Positions 13,432-23,199 of a DNA stretch of 64,000 bases are shown piece after piece. The stretch lies in the NCBI RefSeq assembly GCF_964340395.1, contig NC_135567.1, forward strand, positions 17,687,306 to 17,751,305, in the 5' to 3' direction. Numbering within the stretch: position 1 is the stretch's first letter; every line of letters starts with the position of its first letter. A program made the translations under genes and the position numbers. Under the pieces are notes generated by a model. That model was not told where the DNA came from. It ran no database searches and was given only the letters and a program-made list of their open reading frames with translations. This DNA comes from Glandiceps talaboti. Lineage: Eukaryota; Hemichordata; Enteropneusta; Spengelidae.

Positions 13432-14973
13432 CACTCCACCATTGCTTTGTTGCAGCTGGCGAACTTTAATATTATTGGTTGGTTCATTACATCTTGTATT
13501 CTCTGCCATTGTGGTTCTGTACATCATTACACTTACCTTGACCTGCTGAGCCAGTAGTCGGTGTATGATCTGATGGTTTGATCTTGTCTGCTGACACCCA
13601 CGTGCCCTTTGACCCAGGTGATGATTCTAATACTACCCTGTATTTCTGTATATTGACTTCAATGACGGTAGAAGGATACCAATAGCCTAGCCAATTTATT
13701 TGAAGTTTGGTTCCCACGGTAACCTGCAAATGTCACAAACAATAAACATGTCGATTTTACTTTTGGATAGTTTGCATTCTGTCATTCAATATAGTAATTC
13801 TGTAACACAATCTATACAATAACTCTACTTTGCAATATTGTACACTTATCATGTAATACAGTAACTTGATCATGTGCTAGTATCTTTGCCATGCAATACA
13901 GTTATGCAGATACTTTTGTCATAGTCTATAGTAAACTTGCCATGCGATATGGGCACTTTGCCATGGAATATAGTAACTTTGTCATGTGATACAGTCACTT
14001 TACCATGGAATATAGTTACTTTACCATGCACTAACATCGCTTTCTGACTCCAACAACACAAACTTTGTTGAAATTTCTTTATCATGTATTTTTGTTGTTT
14101 CGCCTAAAATTTGAACACAGACCACAATCCTACTTGAGTTAGCCATCACAAGCCCATAGTGTGATACTTGCCCATGTAGTACACGTCATCCAATTACTTA
14201 CTTGTACCTCAGACCACTATAGGGGTCTCCTCTTGTACTAAGTTGTCTGTGTGTGCATTGTTTAATTACTCACCTGTTCTGGGTTTTCCACTTGTGATCC
14301 ATCTGTATTTTTACATATATCTGGTGTGATTAGTTTCCATTCATCGTAATAATCACCGTAACTGTCATAGTGAATCTGAAATAAAAGACGGTCGTGGTGT
14401 TATGACGTCATACAAATTCGTGTGAGACTGTAATACGTCATACAAACACGGACGCATACATTATACCAATACTTGTCCAATATAGTGTTATATTTCAAGC
14501 AAATACATGTGAGACTGTGTTGTACGTCATATAAATACGTGTCAGACTGTTATACGTCATACACATGCGTGTCAGATTGTGTGCTATACGTCATACAAAT
14601 ACGTGTCAGACAGTGTTATACGTCATACAAATACGCGTCAGACTGTGTGTTATACGTCATACAAATACGTGTGAGACTGTGTGTTATACGTCATACAAAT
14701 ACGTGTGAGACTGTGTGTTATACGTCATACAAATACGCGTCAGACTGTGTGTTTACGTCATACAAATACGTGTGAGACTGTGTATTATACGTCATACGAA
14801 TAGTAGTAAGACTGGATGTCCTAAGTCACACAAAAACAAGTCAGGCTTGACGTCACAGAAAATATCACAAGAATAACTTACTTTGTAGTAGATCTTGAGA
14901 GCTATTTCCTGTATTGAAGCCTGCATCCATGTACCCTGGTCTAGTAGTAGCACCCCCTGGCCTACCTTGTATT
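1..14973 (-). CDS. Large multidomain Tudor-like / TIR-like / TIR protein (partial, 21 exons in window)
   Basis: Exons in transcript order: 14882-14973, 14274-14375, 13537-13723, 12872-12981, 12492-12587, 11663-11993, 10289-10795, 9536-9678, 8857-9091, 7509-7760, 7054-7249, 6564-6784, 5567-5895, 5058-5141, 4329-4544, 3593-3797, 2776-3000, 1840-2079, 1264-1467, 324-683 and 1-58 (continues off the window). Each has an AG acceptor and a GT donor, and the phases chain without a break through about 1464 codons, which is the main evidence for one gene. Domain order is four Tudor-like repeats, a TIR-like domain, a beta-rich region, a second TIR-like domain, a second beta-rich region and a canonical TIR domain. 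TIR domains act in innate immune signalling or NAD cleavage; a substrate cannot be inferred here. The first exon listed enters in phase 1, so upstream coding exons exist, possibly the RING exon near 17.5 kb. No known orthologue recognised. Confidence 0.8.
324..1467 (-). other. Canonical TIR domain (two exons)
   Basis: Exon 1264-1467 carries box 1 YDVMISYRSWDAGWIDLLQS and the BB-loop region VWRDRRMDVGVNWSEDI. Exon 324-683 continues with SAISENYIASSLCTKEVRMA and TVIPVVLPE. This is the only TIR of the three with all the usual boxes. The glutamate in CTKEV lies 11 residues before the VIPV strand, the spacing I recall for the catalytic glutamate of NADase TIRs such as SARM1. NAD hydrolase activity is therefore possible but unproven. 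The next exon (1-58, GEWLLYIGDGNDIEE) shows that the protein continues past the TIR. Confidence 0.8.
1523..1690. repeat. Compound (GGAT)n-(GTAT)n-(GGAT)n microsatellite
   Basis: Tetranucleotide runs change from GGAT to GTAT and back to GGAT, nearly mirror-symmetric, inside an intron of the TIR gene. Long open frames of MYVC or HTYIH type here are artefacts. Confidence 0.95.
2140..2455. mobile_element. Fold-back dispersed element, family B, copy 1
   Basis: The left part is an imperfect inverted repeat (TTATTCCCCAATGTTTTTCT ... AAAAATATTGGACAATAAC). It is followed by a unique body running to the GGGTATAA at about 2450. The same order of segments recurs at 34165-34518, and shorter versions at 27690-27880 and 60620-60780. 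No protein is encoded, which suits a non-autonomous MITE. Confidence 0.75.
3368..3527. repeat. Self-complementary microsatellite (GTAT)n-(ACGT)n-(ACAT)n
   Basis: A GTAT run, a TACG/ACGT core and an ACAT run make a perfect large palindrome able to form a cruciform. It is in an intron of the TIR gene. Confidence 0.95.
3838..4320. repeat. Short-unit array rich in TTACGTCA
   Basis: An approximately 20-40 bp degenerate unit containing TTACGTCAT and AGCATGGCAGAG is repeated across the whole intron between exons 3593-3797 and 4329-4544. Each copy carries a CRE-like TTACGTCA octamer or a variant of it. Confidence 0.85.
5567..6784 (-). other. TIR-like domain 2 (two exons, degenerate)
   Basis: Exon 6564-6784 gives the first half (FAVIICCTKHEKSKADKLKK, then RTMVVLLSSHTQENK). 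Exon 5567-5895 gives the second half (ELIDVISTAADQKKPIFNIG). Strand-helix order matches TIR: first strand, helix A, second strand, a strand ending LLSS, helix C, then the PIF/VPV-like strand. The intron falls where many TIR domains are split. The classical BB-loop arginine/aspartate motif is not obvious. The 5' end of exon 6564-6784 and its acceptor occur in three tandem copies (6727-7010). Confidence 0.5.
6727..7010. repeat. Three tandem copies of an exon-acceptor junction (TIR-like domain 2)
   Basis: A unit of about 90 bp starts inside exon 6564-6784 (around GAAGCCATTGGTTGATAG) and runs across its acceptor at 6785 into the intron (TAAATAACAATTATGGTTGG). It recurs at about 6830-6920 and 6925-7010 with divergence. 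Each copy keeps a TGTA(T)AAATAA acceptor-like segment. Confidence 0.8.
7741..8700. repeat. 108-bp minisatellite copying the acceptor of exon 7509-7760
   Basis: Starts of successive units at 7742, 7850 and 7958 give an exact 108-bp period; there are about 8.8 copies. The first copy contains the true exon start and acceptor (CTGGTAACCTAGGGAGAC). Each unit is itself a diverged dimer of about 54 bp (CTGGTAACCTAGGGAG and CCAGTAACTTAGGGAG), so there was an older duplication before the expansion. Confidence 0.92.
9180..9520. repeat. Compound tetranucleotide arrays GTAT / GGTA / GCAT / GTCA
   Basis: A series of pure tetranucleotide blocks follow one another: (GTAT)n, (GGTA)n, (TGCA)n, (TGTA)n, a GGAT-rich spacer, then (GTCA)n up to 15 bp from the donor of exon 9536-9678. 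Confidence 0.95.
9909..9965. repeat. (TTG)n trinucleotide array
   Basis: A pure run of about 19 TTG units in an intron of the TIR gene. Confidence 0.95.
10205..10310. repeat. 35-bp repeat copying the donor of TIR-like exon 10289-10795
   Basis: Units begin at 10205, 10240 and 10275. The third holds the true exon end and donor; the second has an identical exon-end plus donor sequence (GAAATAGCAGGTAATTTTC on the minus strand). The first has one change that removes the canonical GT position. Confidence 0.92.
10289..10795 (-). other. TIR-like domain 1 (single exon, degenerate)
   Basis: The 507-nt exon encodes a domain with alternating hydrophobic strands and helices: YEVSIAATDEDMEYAGILA, a strand and loop at KRGLKVTTDVEELHDA, TFLLIYSESTARDENI, then TIIVPVVRPG. 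The order fits a TIR or SEFIR flavodoxin-like fold. The usual first box (F/Y-D-x-F-I-S-Y) is replaced by YEVSIAAT, and the glutamate expected about 11 residues before the IVPV strand does not align, so a scaffold or decoy role is likelier than catalysis. The end of this exon and its donor have been copied in tandem just downstream (10205-10288). Confidence 0.55.
10828..11160. mobile_element. Fold-back MITE, family A, full copy 1
   Basis: The two halves are inverted copies: ATATGGATGAGGATTGGATA ... ATGGCTTCCTACTTG on the left, CAAGTAGGAAGCCAT ... ATATCCAATC on the right. A small inner hairpin (GTTTGTTATTGTAGATACAA and its complement) lies at the centre. Copies are at 44300-44632, and deleted forms at 54108-54232 and 54435-54600. 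Confidence 0.85.
11262..11452. mobile_element. Small fold-back element, family E
   Basis: Terminal inverted repeats ACGGTGGCCTATAAGTGCCA and its counterpart TGGCACTTACACGCCACCGT flank about 130 bp of non-coding sequence, also partly self-complementary. Confidence 0.7.
12185..12430. repeat. Pentanucleotide arrays (GACGA/ACAAC/ACACT)n
   Basis: Consecutive blocks of different pentamers fill the intron between exons 11663-11993 and 12492-12587. Confidence 0.9.
13050..13430. repeat. Long (ACAT)n microsatellite with ACGT core and (TA)n end
   Basis: About 380 bp of ACAT repeats are interrupted once by a TATATACGTACG core and end in an AT run. This is an intron of the TIR gene, and the source of all the long repetitive open frames there. 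Confidence 0.97.
14395..14815. repeat. Minisatellite with TACGTCATACAAATACG core, about 30-40 bp
   Basis: A degenerate unit TTATACGTCATACAAATACG plus GTGTGAGACTGTG is repeated about 11 times, beginning some 20 bp upstream of the acceptor of exon 14274-14375. Confidence 0.9.
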
Positions 14974-17398
14974 CTGAAACAAAAAGCAATTTAGTTTTTT
15001 TTAAACAATTTAGTTTTTATTGATCTCACCCTAACATTGTTGACAAAGTACATTTTATATTTGTTCACCTTCCAATAGATGTAAATACACATGGCGTCGT
15101 TCTGTACTTAACGACGAGCATTATTTGATACATTGCAAACTTTATACAAAGCAAAGAGATAAATTTAGTGTAATTTATAATGTCAATTCAGAATTCAATA
15201 GCATATAGAAGAAAGAGCAGTTCAAATTTATAATACAAAAAGTGATTATAATTGCTCTCTGTATGTATCTAAACTCATGTAAAAATATTTAATCAGAAAA
15301 ATAACATTAACCTATTTCATTGTAATGTTCTTTGATATCTTTATTACACTTAGGTACCGAAATAGAATTGTCAATTTTCTACATGGTTGTAATAAAGTTA
15401 TATCTTGTCTTATCTTATCTTATCTCATCTCATCTCATCTCATCTCATCTCATCTCATCTCATCTCATCTCATCTCATCTCATCTTATCTTATCTTATCT
15501 TATCTTATATTTGCTATTGTATTAATAATCCTGTACTTCATTCCTCAAGTAGCTGTCTGTGTTGACTTTAAAAACTCCGACTCATTAACATACTTGTTAT
15601 ATCTATTAACATATCTACCACACTGGCATATGGGAGTTCGAGTACGCCCTCACACGACATCATAGCAATACACATATTGATTCAGCACCATGACAACAGA
15701 GAGAACAAAGCCTCCCTTTCCATTCATTATATTCGACCATGACAATGGCAATCACCAGATTCTTTCAATCAAAATTTTCAATTTCTCTGCTGGGCAAAAA
15801 AAAGGGGGGGGGGGGTTTGCTAAATTAGAGATTAAGCGAAGTGTACGAGTTTTTCCTAAATTTATTGACATTTCATATGATCTCTTACGCCTACGAAGGT
15901 AAATATTATGTTCTGCCATGACTATGAACAAGTGATACGGCAACCCGTGTGATTTATGCACCGCTATATCTTGGAGGTCGTTCCTACCTCCATGGTTATA
16001 TATTATAGACTAACATTTTTAATCCGAGGATTTGTTTAACACATCGTTAAGATATATACACACATTACATTATACAGTATACATTCATCTGTGGCTATCT
16101 CTCAGATATACCCATTGCTAAGCACCTGTAGTATCGTTTGTACTAATTACCTCCATGCCTGTACGTACATGCCTGTACCATCGAGGTAGCATTATACCCA
16201 CATGACTGTACTATGGACGTGTTCATACATCCATACCCTACGGTACATTCACGACACAATTCTAACTACATGTATTACTCTATTGTCTATACAATCACCA
16301 ATGCCTTTTAATGCCCCGCTGTGAATAGACGTGTGTTCGTCTATGTACCATTTTCTTTGAGACAGCTAGTGTATCTCAGTGTAGGAACACACCATACCGT
16401 ACCGTACCGTACCGTACGGTTTAGTACTAGTACCGTATACATACATAAGCCTTACATACATACCTGCCATCGTGTAATATCCACTGTCTTCACATATGAG
16501 TCGTCAGAATTTTAGTGTTCAATCGCAAGGTGAATTTACAGTTCCTTGTGAGGTCTTCAACTACATATGTACTGCATACCACCCTATGCTGTTCACGGTC
16601 ACACACACAATAGCAAACACACACGATATAACGCTTAATAAATCTTCGTCAATGAAACACCGTATGCTATATATGGAGTAGTGTATGTGTGTATATATCA
16701 GATTACAATATAATGCCTCGATGTTTGCTGTACGGTATCCACAGCAATGCGATGCCCAGGTCAAACAGGCGAGTACAAGTGCATGTAGTTACGTCAGCAT
16801 ACACTGCTATTGTGCTTACAATGGAAGCACTCATTGCACCGTTATGCAATTTCTTACAGGAAGAATAGTTAGTGAGTTTGATCTTCTCTTCATTTACTGC
16901 CCCGGGGGAGGGGAAGGGGGGGTTTGTACAAAACACTGGAATGTAGTGCCCCTAGTCACTGATTCTGTCTAGACGCAGTACACTAAGAACTGTTTCAAGC
17001 GATCCTTTCTTTTTGTCTTTAAGAATTTCTTTTTTATTCAATGAGAAATTTAAAAGATTACAACGCATTAAAACAATAGGCAAAACAAGAAGCAACTTAT
17101 ACATGAAATGGGTTAATGTGACCTCGCATTTCACAACAGTCTCCACTTCCCCTCCCTCCCCTATCCCTCAACTCAGACTGAAATACACGTGTAACCATGG
17201 AAATAAAATGACATCGTCTTACATTTATCACCCATTCAATGTTATGATAACATTGATAATATCGTTGTCATAATAAACTCGTGGGAGTTCTGTTTCCTTT
17301 TATATTGTTCATGTACATTTTCTTTTTTCTTTTTTTAAAAACCGGAATCTGAGAATCGATGACACTGTGTAAATACATGTTATTCGTTGAATGCCAAT
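14974..17398. other. Region between the RING exon and the first Tudor-like exon; no supported gene
   Basis: It contains a (TCATC/TTATC)n pentamer array at about 15405-15510, a poly-G tract near 15805 and scattered short open frames. A missing upstream exon of the TIR gene (exit phase 1) might lie here, but I could not identify one. Confidence 0.5.
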
Positions 17399-17693
17399 CT
17401 ATGTGCTTAGAAATGTATCAAGTGACATTATATGCAATTTCAACCCGAATGACACAACCCCACATGACGTGTTGTCCTCATTGCATTCCGAACACAATAG
17501 TTGCACTTTACGCGTTGAATTTACAGTAATACACGCTGCGCAAGACAACGTACCACAGGCAGTATGACCACATTTTTGTAACATCTTTGGTTCTGTAAAC
17601 CTGTTAGCACAGACTGGACATTTCAGTACTTCTTGCGCTGATCGTTCACGTGGACGCAATCAACTGCGATTTTGACACACGAATACCCATGGC
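17399..17693 (-). CDS. RING-finger exon, start and frame disturbed
   Basis: An open frame ending at a stop at 17399 encodes EVLKCPVCANRFTEPKMLQ followed by KCGHTACGTLSCAAC and CSEC. This is a C3HC4-like RING finger, as at the N-terminus of TRIM-type E3 ligases, with extra residues between the third zinc pair. Upstream a good acceptor precedes a perfect Kozak start (GCCATGG, ATG at 17690), but that ATG frame stops after 14 codons and the RING lies in the +1 frame. A second possible acceptor sits just before CGCAAGAAG. It may be the N-terminal exon of the large TIR gene, a separate short gene, or a decayed copy. No convincing donor is visible before the stop. Confidence 0.4.
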
Positions 17694-18158
17694 CTGGATG
17701 TTATGACAAAATAATAACAAAATAACAATTGAATGAGTTACAAAATATTAGAAAAAAATGGCCAAAGGTCAAAAAATATTCTAGTAAACAAATAATAGAA
17801 AAATCGCTTAAAGTCGCAATGTAATGAGTCGCAGATACCCGGCGCGGGCCGCATATTAGTTTATTTCTGAATCATTTAGACAAAATGTTGCAAGAAAGTT
17901 TTTCATTTAATCTGGGCTATTTTGGTTTCTCAGTAGTTGTATCAAATTAAACAGAGCCGGTGAACACTAGCATGGAAAGGGTTGTAAGAAAATAATATTC
18001 ACAGCAAAGACAAATTACTAATTCGCTTTGAAATAATCATCTATAAAGAGATTACAAGATACTATACGAAAACTGACATGAAAAGGGTTGTAAGCAAATA
18101 ATGTTCAAATTCTCAGCAAAGACAAATTACTGACACACTTAAAATACAGACTACTCAC

Positions 18159-18240
18159 TGTGAAATCAAGCACGAGCGAGAAATCTTCCGACACGCCAGT
18201 CTTAGGTAGAGAAAGGCGCGGTTCAAGAATTTTTCGAATT
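18159..18240 (-). promoter_or_regulatory. Possible 5' UTR exon and promoter area of the RING/TIR locus
   Basis: On the minus strand a CpG-bearing segment ends at a strong donor (CACA then GTGAGT) at 18158. The next acceptor on that strand, at 17694, is followed directly by the Kozak ATG at 17690. The segment has no ATG, as expected for a leader exon. The upstream limit is a guess. Confidence 0.3.
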
Positions 18241-18674
18241 CGTTATAGTCCATCACTGCACTGTGACGTGCACAATAACGTCTACATATGATTTGCATAT
18301 AAACCAGTTTGACATAACACAAGATCTTATTGCCTTTACGAAATTGAATAATTACATGTCTTAAAATTATAATTTATTTTGTCATTTATGTCATTTTTAT
18401 AAGACCCTTGCCCTACTTCAAGTTGGCTTTACTGAAGACGCACCTTTAACTAAACAATCAAGTGTCACCCAATCGAAAATAATATAAACTGACATTCCAC
18501 TACTATGTGTTCTAAATCATTTCCTGCATTTCTGTTCATACTACATTATCATTTCTGCATGGTGCCTTATAATAGGTGGCCAAACATATATTGACCATTG
18601 TGGGCGCTATATTTCTTGTGCTGTTTTTAAGTTTTATCCATGCAAATGAATAAATAGATACATATATACATGTA

Positions 18675-18676
18675 TA

Positions 18677-18707
<31 letters not shown>

Positions 18708-18755
18708 CATACATACATACATACATACATACATACATACATACAAACATACATA
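18675..18755. repeat. (ACAT)n microsatellite
   Basis: A run of about 19 ACAT units in intergenic sequence. Confidence 0.95.
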
Positions 18756-19004
18756 CGTAATTATATACATTATATTCTCCATTGTCATGTCACAGCGTTA
18801 GTAAGTGATACACACAATAACCAAATATAACCAAACACAACATTTTCATGGTAACGTATTTTTTTAAAAGTCTTTAACTTTTATTTCATACACACAGACA
18901 CACAGACATGATAAAATGATAAAAAAGTGCCCTTACTAGAATATTACATAGCAAGGAATAGTCAACATGCAAATATAATTTGTAAATACAAACTTATCAA
19001 ACGA

Positions 19005-19560
19005 CTGACCATAGTTAAGGTCAAGATGCTAGGGCCACCAATACTATATAATGAAGGCCAATACACTCTGAACGGTCATTGTCTAGCAAGTATACCATTG
19101 TAAAGGTCAAACCCCAACCAAGGGACAGTGTGGAACAATGACCTTATAGTTGAGGTCAAGTCATTAGAAAAGATTACAGTCTGACCTTTGACCTTACAGT
19201 AGAGGTCAAACCCTTTACAAAGGTCAATGTCTAGCTACTGACCTGAAAGTTGAGGTCAAACCCTTAACAAAAGACACTGTCGAGCCATTGACCCCAAGGT
19301 TGAAGTCAAACCCTTAATAAAGGTCAATGGCAAGACATTGACCTTTATTAAGGTTGATTGAGGTCAAACTCTTAACAAAGGTCACTGTCTAGTCACTGAC
19401 CTTAAATAGGTCAGACAGCCTATAAAGGTCATGGCTAAGCATTATAGTTGGTCAAACTATTTAGCAAACTTTAGGGTTAATGTTAGAATGATAATTATAT
19501 TTGAATTTGACCTAACCCAATTAATGAACTTTGACCTAGGTCAATGAGGTGACCTTTAGT
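19005..19560. repeat. Degenerate array of AGGTCA / TGACCT motifs
   Basis: A unit of about 60 bp (GACCTTTGACCT ... GAGGTCAAACCCTTAACAAA) is repeated roughly nine times. It brings more than 20 AGGTCA-type half sites, including a DR1-like TGACCTTTGACCT at about 19190 and the palindrome TGACCTAGGTCA near 19534. Confidence 0.85.
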
Positions 19561-19689
19561 TGGATTTAGTTCTATGACATCTCCTGACATATTATTGTCG
19601 ATACATGACAATAGAGAAACTGAAAACAGCCTACAATAACTACTTAATTTCATTTATAATCCAAGACTGTTAAATGATCACAAATGTAC

Positions 19690-20220
19690 ACATTAATCCT
19701 TAAATCGCAATACACTGGATTAAATTAATCCTTAAATCTCCATACATTGGATTACGCATTAATCCATAATCTCAATAGATGGTGACTGGATTAGAATGTA
19801 AACTTTAAATCTTGATACATATGGGATTACATTAATCCTTAAATCTCCATACATTGGATTAAAGTAATCCTCAAATCTTCATACATGGGATTACAGTAAT
19901 CAATAAATCTCCATACATTGGATTACAATAATCCTTAAATCTCCATACATGGGATTACAGTAATCAATAAATCTCCATACATTGGATTAAAGTAATCCTC
20001 AAATCTTCATACATTGGATTACAATAATCCTTAAATCTCCATACATGGGATTACAGTAATCAATAAATCTCCATAGATGGGATTACAATAATCCTTAAAT
20101 CTCACTTCATCATGACAGGATTAAAGCGACCCTTAAATTTCAATACACTGGATTACAGTAATCCATAAATCCCAAACACCGTCATATCATATTAATCCAT
20201 AAATCTCCTACATTGGTATG
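19690..20220. repeat. About 35-bp minisatellite (TTAAATCTCCATACATTGGA core)
   Basis: About 14 units alternate TGGATTACAGTAATC and AAATCTCCATACA. The array directly follows the AGGTCA array. Confidence 0.9.
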
Positions 20221-20269
20221 TTACAATACTCCATACAATCGTGTAAATCTCAAGACTCTAATCTATCAA

Positions 20270-21150
20270 AGTGTAAATCTCTGCTACCTGTCAATCATTA
20301 ATTTACATCTCTGTGCAACCTGTCAATCATTCTGTCACCTGTCAATCATTGTCACCTGTAATCATTCCATTTCTCTGCTACCTGTCAATCATTAATTTAC
20401 ATCTCTGTGCAACCAGTCAATCATTCTGTCACCTGTAATCATTCCATTTCTGTGCTACCCATCAATCAGTAATTTACATCTCTGTGCAACCAGTCAATCA
20501 TTCTGTCACCTGTCAATCATTCTGTCATCTGTAATCATTCCATTTCTGTGCTACTTGTCAATCACTAATTTACATCTCTGTGCAACCAGTCAATCATTCT
20601 GTCACCTGTCAATCATTCCATTTCTGTGCTACCTGTCAATCATTCTGTACCACCTGTCAATCACTCCATTTCTGTGCTACTTGTCAACCATTGTAATCTG
20701 TCAATCATTCCATTTCTGTGCTACCTGTCAATCATAGTGCAATGTTATTCTATCTCTGGCTACCTGTCAATCATTCAATTTGTGTGCTACCTGTCAACCA
20801 TTCTGTCATGTGTTAATCATGCTATCTCTGTGCTACCTGTCAATCATTTATATTTCTACTGCCTGTCAATCATTCTATATGTGCTGTCAATTATTCCATT
20901 TGTGTGCTACCTGTCAATCATTTATATTTCTACTGCCTGTCAATCATTCTATCTGTGCTGTCAATTATTCCATTTGTGTGCTACCTGTCAATCATTCTGT
21001 CATGTGTTAATCATGCTATCTCTGTGCTACCTGTCAATCATTTATATTTCTACTGCCTGTCAATCATTCTATATGTGCTGTCAATTATTCCATTTCTGTG
21101 CTACCTGTCAATCATTCTGTGTCATCTGTCAATCATCCTATCAAAGCATA
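20270..21150. repeat. Minisatellite with CTGTCAATCATT core
   Basis: About 25 copies of a mixed 17-60 bp unit built on CTACCTGTCAATCATTC and CCATTTCTGTG. The uninterrupted frames here come only from the repeat. Confidence 0.92.
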
Positions 21151-21179
21151 AACACTACAGGAGCCTGGATCTCATGACT

Positions 21180-22549
21180 CTGTTTACTGATAGGACACTA
21201 CTCATTATAACGATGGAGTCCGATGGTTACTATTATATTACATCTTCCTCAAATATAAAAAAAAATGATAAAAGCATCGCATAAACCTACATCAGAGGCA
21301 CCCGCTATTTTTGTATCAGTTGTATTATTTTAAACCAAATTTGGCTTTGTGTGAAGTCTTTCCTTGGCTCACTTCATTCAAGGAAACACACCAGTATTTT
21401 TTTGCGGCTTGTATTTGATCGCACATAGACTCGTTAATTTATATTTTGACTTAGTTTAGAAACTAGTGCAAATATAACTAAACTTACAAAGAGTGTAGAA
21501 AAATACAACAAATCGAGATGTGATAGACTATAAACTGAAGACACACATCACCGTGGCAACAAGGTACACTGAGTCTCAGAAAACCAAATATACACTATAT
21601 AAAAAAAAATTAAATTGGGGATTTTCTTTTTCATTTTTTCATTCTCGTGAAATTTTTATGTTTTTTTGTTTTTTACACAAGAGTTTCACTTCCTGTGACC
21701 TAACAATATAATGTAAACATAACAGATTTTACTAAAAACTGACTTTTAATGTATAGGTGTACAATTGATAAAACAATCACTTGAGAGATTACAGACTGAT
21801 TTACAACAATTAACAGCCCTCATCACACTGTGGGGTCTTCTTGTTGTTGTCAAGTGTCACCACCTAACTCCTAACAAGGCTGAGCTGGGGGGAGGAAGGA
21901 GGGGCTTGCATACACATGTACATGGGTAGGTGCTGCCCAAATCGGTTGTTTTTTCAAAAAAAAATCCTAAATATAGGTCAATTTTTTCATCTGAAAAATT
22001 CTGTAATTATAGGGTTGATTACATTGGCAATATCTTTATGCAACAACCCATCTGAAAATTGGTGATTTTTACCCCCCCCCCTCCCCCCCCCCCAACATCA
22101 AGTTGTGATCAATATATTGCTACCATACTAATGAGTTTTACGACTTGTCATGGAATATCACCACTATACTAGGGAGTCTGGCTTGCTTAGAGTTAATACT
22201 AGTTGTAATGAAATATTATCACCAAACTAGGGGGCCTGTCACCTTTCAATGTCCAACATATATTTACCCTCCAGTCATTGAGTTATCAATTGACTACAAT
22301 GTAACCATGACAACATAAACATGTGAAAGAGTTTTTTACCATTGTTTTCAGTGTCAATACTGGCAGTACAAATCAATATATAAAATTCAACAAAGCCATC
22401 ATAAATCTATATTTCTTAACAACCTGTTACTTTTAAATCAATAAGCCATTTCTCGTCTCGTCTTGCGGCAGATTTCACGAGATCCTGTGTAAGCCCATTC
22501 ATCTATAGAATTAATACCACACAAGGTCTTAGTAGTTGTAATAGAATAT
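21180..22549. other. Intergenic sequence, no gene seen
   Basis: AT-rich sequence with poly-C/poly-A tracts near 22070 and no supported coding region. It may include part of the UBE2Z 3' UTR. Confidence 0.5.
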
Positions 22550-23085
22550 TCCATATGTCCATTTGTATAAGACCCTTAGATGAGAGAGTAATATTGCAAT
22601 ATATCAACCTTAGATGTAGGGTAATATATTTGTATGAGACCCTTACATGAGAAAGTGACATTGCAATATAACACCCTTAGAAGCAGGGTAATATATTTGT
22701 ATAAGACCCTTACATGAGAGAGTAATATTGCAAAAGGACAGCTTTAGATGTAGGGTAATATATTTGTATATGACCCTTACACGAGACAGTGATATTGCGA
22801 TATAACACCCTCAGATATAGGGTGATATATTTGTATAAGACCCTTACATGAGAAAGTGACATTGCAATATAACACCCTCAGATAGAGGGTAATATATTTG
22901 TATATGACCCTTACATGAGAAAGTGACATTGCAATGTAACACCCTCAGATAGAGGGTAATATATTTGTATAAGACCCTTACATGAGGAGATGACATTGCC
23001 ATGTAACCCTCTTAGATGCAGGGTAATATATTTGAATAAGACCCTTATATGAGAGAGTGACATTGCGATATAACACCTTTCAGAC
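22550..23085. repeat. About 70-bp minisatellite (AATATATTTGTATAAGACCC core)
   Basis: Eight units, each with TAATATATTTGTATAAGACCC, TTACATGAGA and TGACATTGCAATATAACACCC. Confidence 0.92.
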
Positions 23086-23199
23086 ACTAATCAGTAGTAT
23101 ACATAACACAATAGTCGTCCATGTTTATCCAGTTACCATGGCAACCAAATTAAAACTAAATCTCATCAACTATCGGATTTCATTTCACTGTACATATCT

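Larger units (their letters stand above)
11663..14973 (-). other. Four Tudor-like (chromo-barrel type) repeats in the TIR gene
   Basis: Repeat 1 spans exons 14882-14973 and 14274-14375 (YKVGQGVLLLDQGTW, then IHYDSYGDYYDEW). Repeat 2 is exon 13537-13723 (VGTKLQINWLGYWYPSTVIE ... GTWVSADKI). Repeat 3 spans 12872-12981 and 12492-12587 (VGQRVKVFKYKRWLPSTVLE, then VTYPGWGSQYDD). Repeat 4 is 11663-11993 (ADDELNVKWADGQWYAAKV ... DSWVTPKEI). The pattern G-x-x-V-x(5-9)-W-x-x-A/S-x-V followed by a Y/WDxW-type strand resembles Tudor-knot, MBT or agenet barrels that bind methylated or basic peptides. Repeats 1 and 3 are each split by a phase-0 intron at the same place, and 2 and 4 are single exons, so a two-domain block was duplicated. 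The exact Pfam class is uncertain. Confidence 0.6.

Noticed and set aside
12940-13549. Long MYVC and HTYIH open frames on both strands (also at 1.5, 3.4, 9.2, 24, 45, 57 and 62 kb)
   Set aside because: Products of tetranucleotide microsatellites, open in several frames, inside introns or between genes.
15690-15961. Overlapping frames on both strands around a poly-G tract
   Set aside because: No recognisable domain, no coding bias and no matching splice sites in the phase needed by the TIR gene.
20213-21284. Several Cys/Ser-rich frames (LPVNHSV..) on the plus strand
   Set aside because: They come entirely from the CTGTCAATCATT minisatellite.
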